Positions 3,738 to 5,158 of a stretch of 5,158 nucleotides of DNA are shown one piece after another; position 1 is the stretch's first letter; every line of letters starts with the position of its first letter. The DNA lies in assembly GCA_003157445.1 (NCBI GenBank), contig PMJN01000155.1, forward strand, positions 3,603 through 8,760, in the 5' to 3' direction. The notes under the pieces are model-generated. The model saw only the letters and a program-made list of their open reading frames with translations, ran no database searches and was not told the origin of the DNA. The DNA is from Micrococcales bacterium (GTDB lineage Bacteria > Actinomycetota > Actinomycetes > Actinomycetales > Dermatophilaceae). The position numbers and the translations under genes are program-made.

Positions 3738-5158
3738 TCAGTACTGTTCATCGGTATCGCTTGCATTGGGTGCGCCGAATTTCCTGAGATATTCGATTTC
3801 CTTCTTCAGCTCGATCATCTTGAGCTCACGTCCGACGGTCAGTTGCTGGAACCGCTCGAGTTCCTCCAGCCGATTCTGCTCAGCGGCTTGCTGTTCGGTC
3901 TTTTCCCTCTGGGCCTGCATCTGCTGAGTTATGTCGCGGGCGGTGGCAACCACGCCAAGGGTGGCTCCGTTGGCATCGCGGTAGACCGAGGCGTTGTACA
4001 GGACTTCCCTCTCGCTTTCATGCTCGTTGACGTGGCGCAAGGTCAGCGGGGCATCGATAACCGACCCTTGCTCGAAGACCTTCTGGTAGACCTGTTCTGC
4101 CTCCTGGGGGTCGGTGAAGTAGTCGGAGAAGGAGGTCCCGACGAGCTTGTCAGCAGGGATGCCCGTGAGCTTGACCATTGCCTCGTTGGTGTCGGTGATC
4201 TTGCCGTCAGGGCTGATCGCCACCAGCGACTCCATGGTTGCCTCAATCAGGCTCCGCGCATACTGAGCCGCTTTCCTCTGGCCGGTCACGTCACGGGTGG
4301 CGGCGAACAGGCCGAGCACGTTCCCCTGGGTGTCTCGGTAAGCGGTGGCGTTGTACAGCACTTCGGTGATGGTCTCGCGCCCGTTGTGGTGTCGCAGCGT
4401 CAGCTGGTAGTCCGCGGCGCTCTGATCACCTAAGACCCGCTGGTAGACCTCGTCAGCCTTCTGGGAATCGGTGAAGTAGTCGGAGAAGGAGGTCCCGATT
4501 AGCCTGTCGCGCGCGATGCCGGTCAGCCTGACCGTGGCCTCGTTGGCGTCGGTGATCTTGCCTTCAGGGTTGAGCGCGACCAGTGAGTCCTGACTCGTCT
4601 CGATCATGGAGCGGGCAGCCTCGAACGCCTGCCTCGCCTCGGACACGTTGCGCGCGATGGTGGAGGCCCCGACGATCACCCCGTCGGCGTCGCGGATCGG
4701 TGTGAGGCTGAGCGAGACCTGCAACACCGTTCCGTCCTTTCGGAGACGGTCCGTCTCGAGGTGGTCGATAACCTCGCCACGACCGATCCTGGCCAGGATG
4801 TCCGTCATCTCGTCGTTCCCGTCGGCGCTCAGGACCTGGATGGACCGCCCGATCATTTCCAGGCTTGAGTAGCCGTACATCCTCTCGGCGCCCGCGTTCC
4901 AGCTCGTGATGGTGCCGTCCATGGTCTCGTCGATGATGGCATCGTCGGAGTGCTGGACGAGGGCCAGCAACCGGTCTACGCGGCGGCCAATGCCATTGGC
5001 GACAGGACCCTCGCGGTGGGTCCTGTCGCGCACCGAGACAAGCACCAACATGCCGGCTCCGGTATCCATGGGCGACAAGATGATGTTCACCGCAAGCCCG
5101 GTGCCATCGGCTCGCAGTCCGCTCAGCTCCAGCTCGGCTCCCATCTGCGGCCCGCCCG
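3738..5158 (-). CDS. Multi-PAS domain sensor protein, N-terminus beyond the window
   Basis: The frame stays open to the right edge, and the first visible residues (…ELSGLRADGTG…SVRDRTHRE) are the second half of a PAS domain, so the start lies outside; the Met at 5144 is internal. Counting from that Met, the parts are: end of a PAS domain 1-45; PAS 57-170 (DDAIIDETMDGTITSWN, AERMYGYS, closing STIARNVSEA); PAS 175-290; PAS 295-407 (each with SFSDYFTD and closing TRDVT or ARDIT); and a charged coiled coil 405-455 ending VGRELKMIELKKEIEYL before a short tail. PAS domains sense redox state, light or small ligands, or mediate dimerisation; no cofactor can be assigned here. No HisKA, HATPase, GGDEF, EAL or PP2C-type domain follows, so any output must lie upstream or be provided by a partner. 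The last two PAS domains are close copies. No membrane segment is visible, so this part should be cytoplasmic. The family is certain; signal and output are unknown. Confidence 0.92.
   Translation of the reverse strand, partial: GGPQMGAELELSGLRADGTGLAVNIILSPMDTGAGMLVLVSVRDRTHREGPVANGIGRRVDRLLALVQHSDDAIIDETMDGTITSWNAGAERMYGYSSLEMIGRSIQVLSADGNDEMTDILARIGRGEVIDHLETDRLRKDGTVLQVSLSLTPIRDADGVIVGASTIARNVSEARQAFEAARSMIETSQDSLVALNPEGKITDANEATVRLTGIARDRLIGTSFSDYFTDSQKADEVYQRVLGDQSAADYQLTLRHHNGRETITEVLYNATAYRDTQGNVLGLFAATRDVTGQRKAAQYARSLIEATMESLVAISPDGKITDTNEAMVKLTGIPADKLVGTSFSDYFTDPQEAEQVYQKVFEQGSVIDAPLTLRHVNEHESEREVLYNASVYRDANGATLGVVATARDITQQMQAQREKTEQQAAEQNRLEELERFQQLTVGRELKMIELKKEIEYLRKFGAPNASDTDEQY
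4111..4498 (-). repeat. Duplicated PAS module with a perfect 31-base repeat (4111-4141 and 4468-4498)
   Basis: The two copies are identical over 31 bases and lie 357 bases, exactly 119 codons, apart. They encode the GTSFSDYFT segment of consecutive PAS domains. The same offset aligns other shared stretches, such as GCGTTGTACA (in LYNA) near 3993 and 4350. This shows an in-frame tandem duplication of one PAS module, with the most conserved part still identical at DNA level. Confidence 0.85.

Noticed and set aside
3843..4433. 196-codon plus-strand frame within the PAS gene
   Set aside because: Shadow of the PAS repeats on the opposite strand; the minus-strand frame has unambiguous domain motifs.

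Overview
This is a high-GC window with the look of an actinobacterial chromosome. The evidence is G/C-rich third codon positions, a PhoU of the actinobacterial kind, and a DUF4232 lipoprotein, a family largely found in Actinobacteria. No rRNA, tRNA, CRISPR array or intact mobile element could be supported.

Layout: (1) Positions 1-585 hold no convincing gene. There is a strong hairpin near the left edge and a less GC-rich, presumably regulatory, stretch just before phoU. (2) 586-1257 (+) encodes PhoU, a regulator of phosphate uptake and signalling. (3) 1258-1729 is a 470-base gap with several inverted repeats and no recognisable gene. (4) 1730-2593 (+) encodes a complete prephenate dehydratase (PheA) with a C-terminal ACT domain, the phenylalanine branch of aromatic amino acid synthesis. 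Its sequence resembles alphaproteobacterial PheA more than the usual actinobacterial form. (5) 2594-3020 holds a 16-base palindrome, an imperfect direct repeat and at best one doubtful small ORF. (6) 3021-3647 (-) encodes a secreted lipoprotein with a Ser/Thr-rich linker and a DUF4232 domain. (7) 3738 to the right edge (-) is the 3' part of a multi-PAS sensor protein. It has three complete PAS domains plus the end of a fourth, then a C-terminal coiled coil with no kinase, cyclase or phosphatase domain.

The genes do not form one pathway. phoU stands alone without pst or phoR/phoB genes in view, and pheA stands alone without other aro or his genes. The lipoprotein lies 90 bases behind the PAS gene on the same strand and might share its transcript. 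pheA is convergent with that pair. No previously undescribed multi-gene system is evident. The observations most worth a second look are the atypical PheA, the recurring TTGGCAC/GTGCCAA heptamers around it, and the recently duplicated PAS modules in an output-less sensor.
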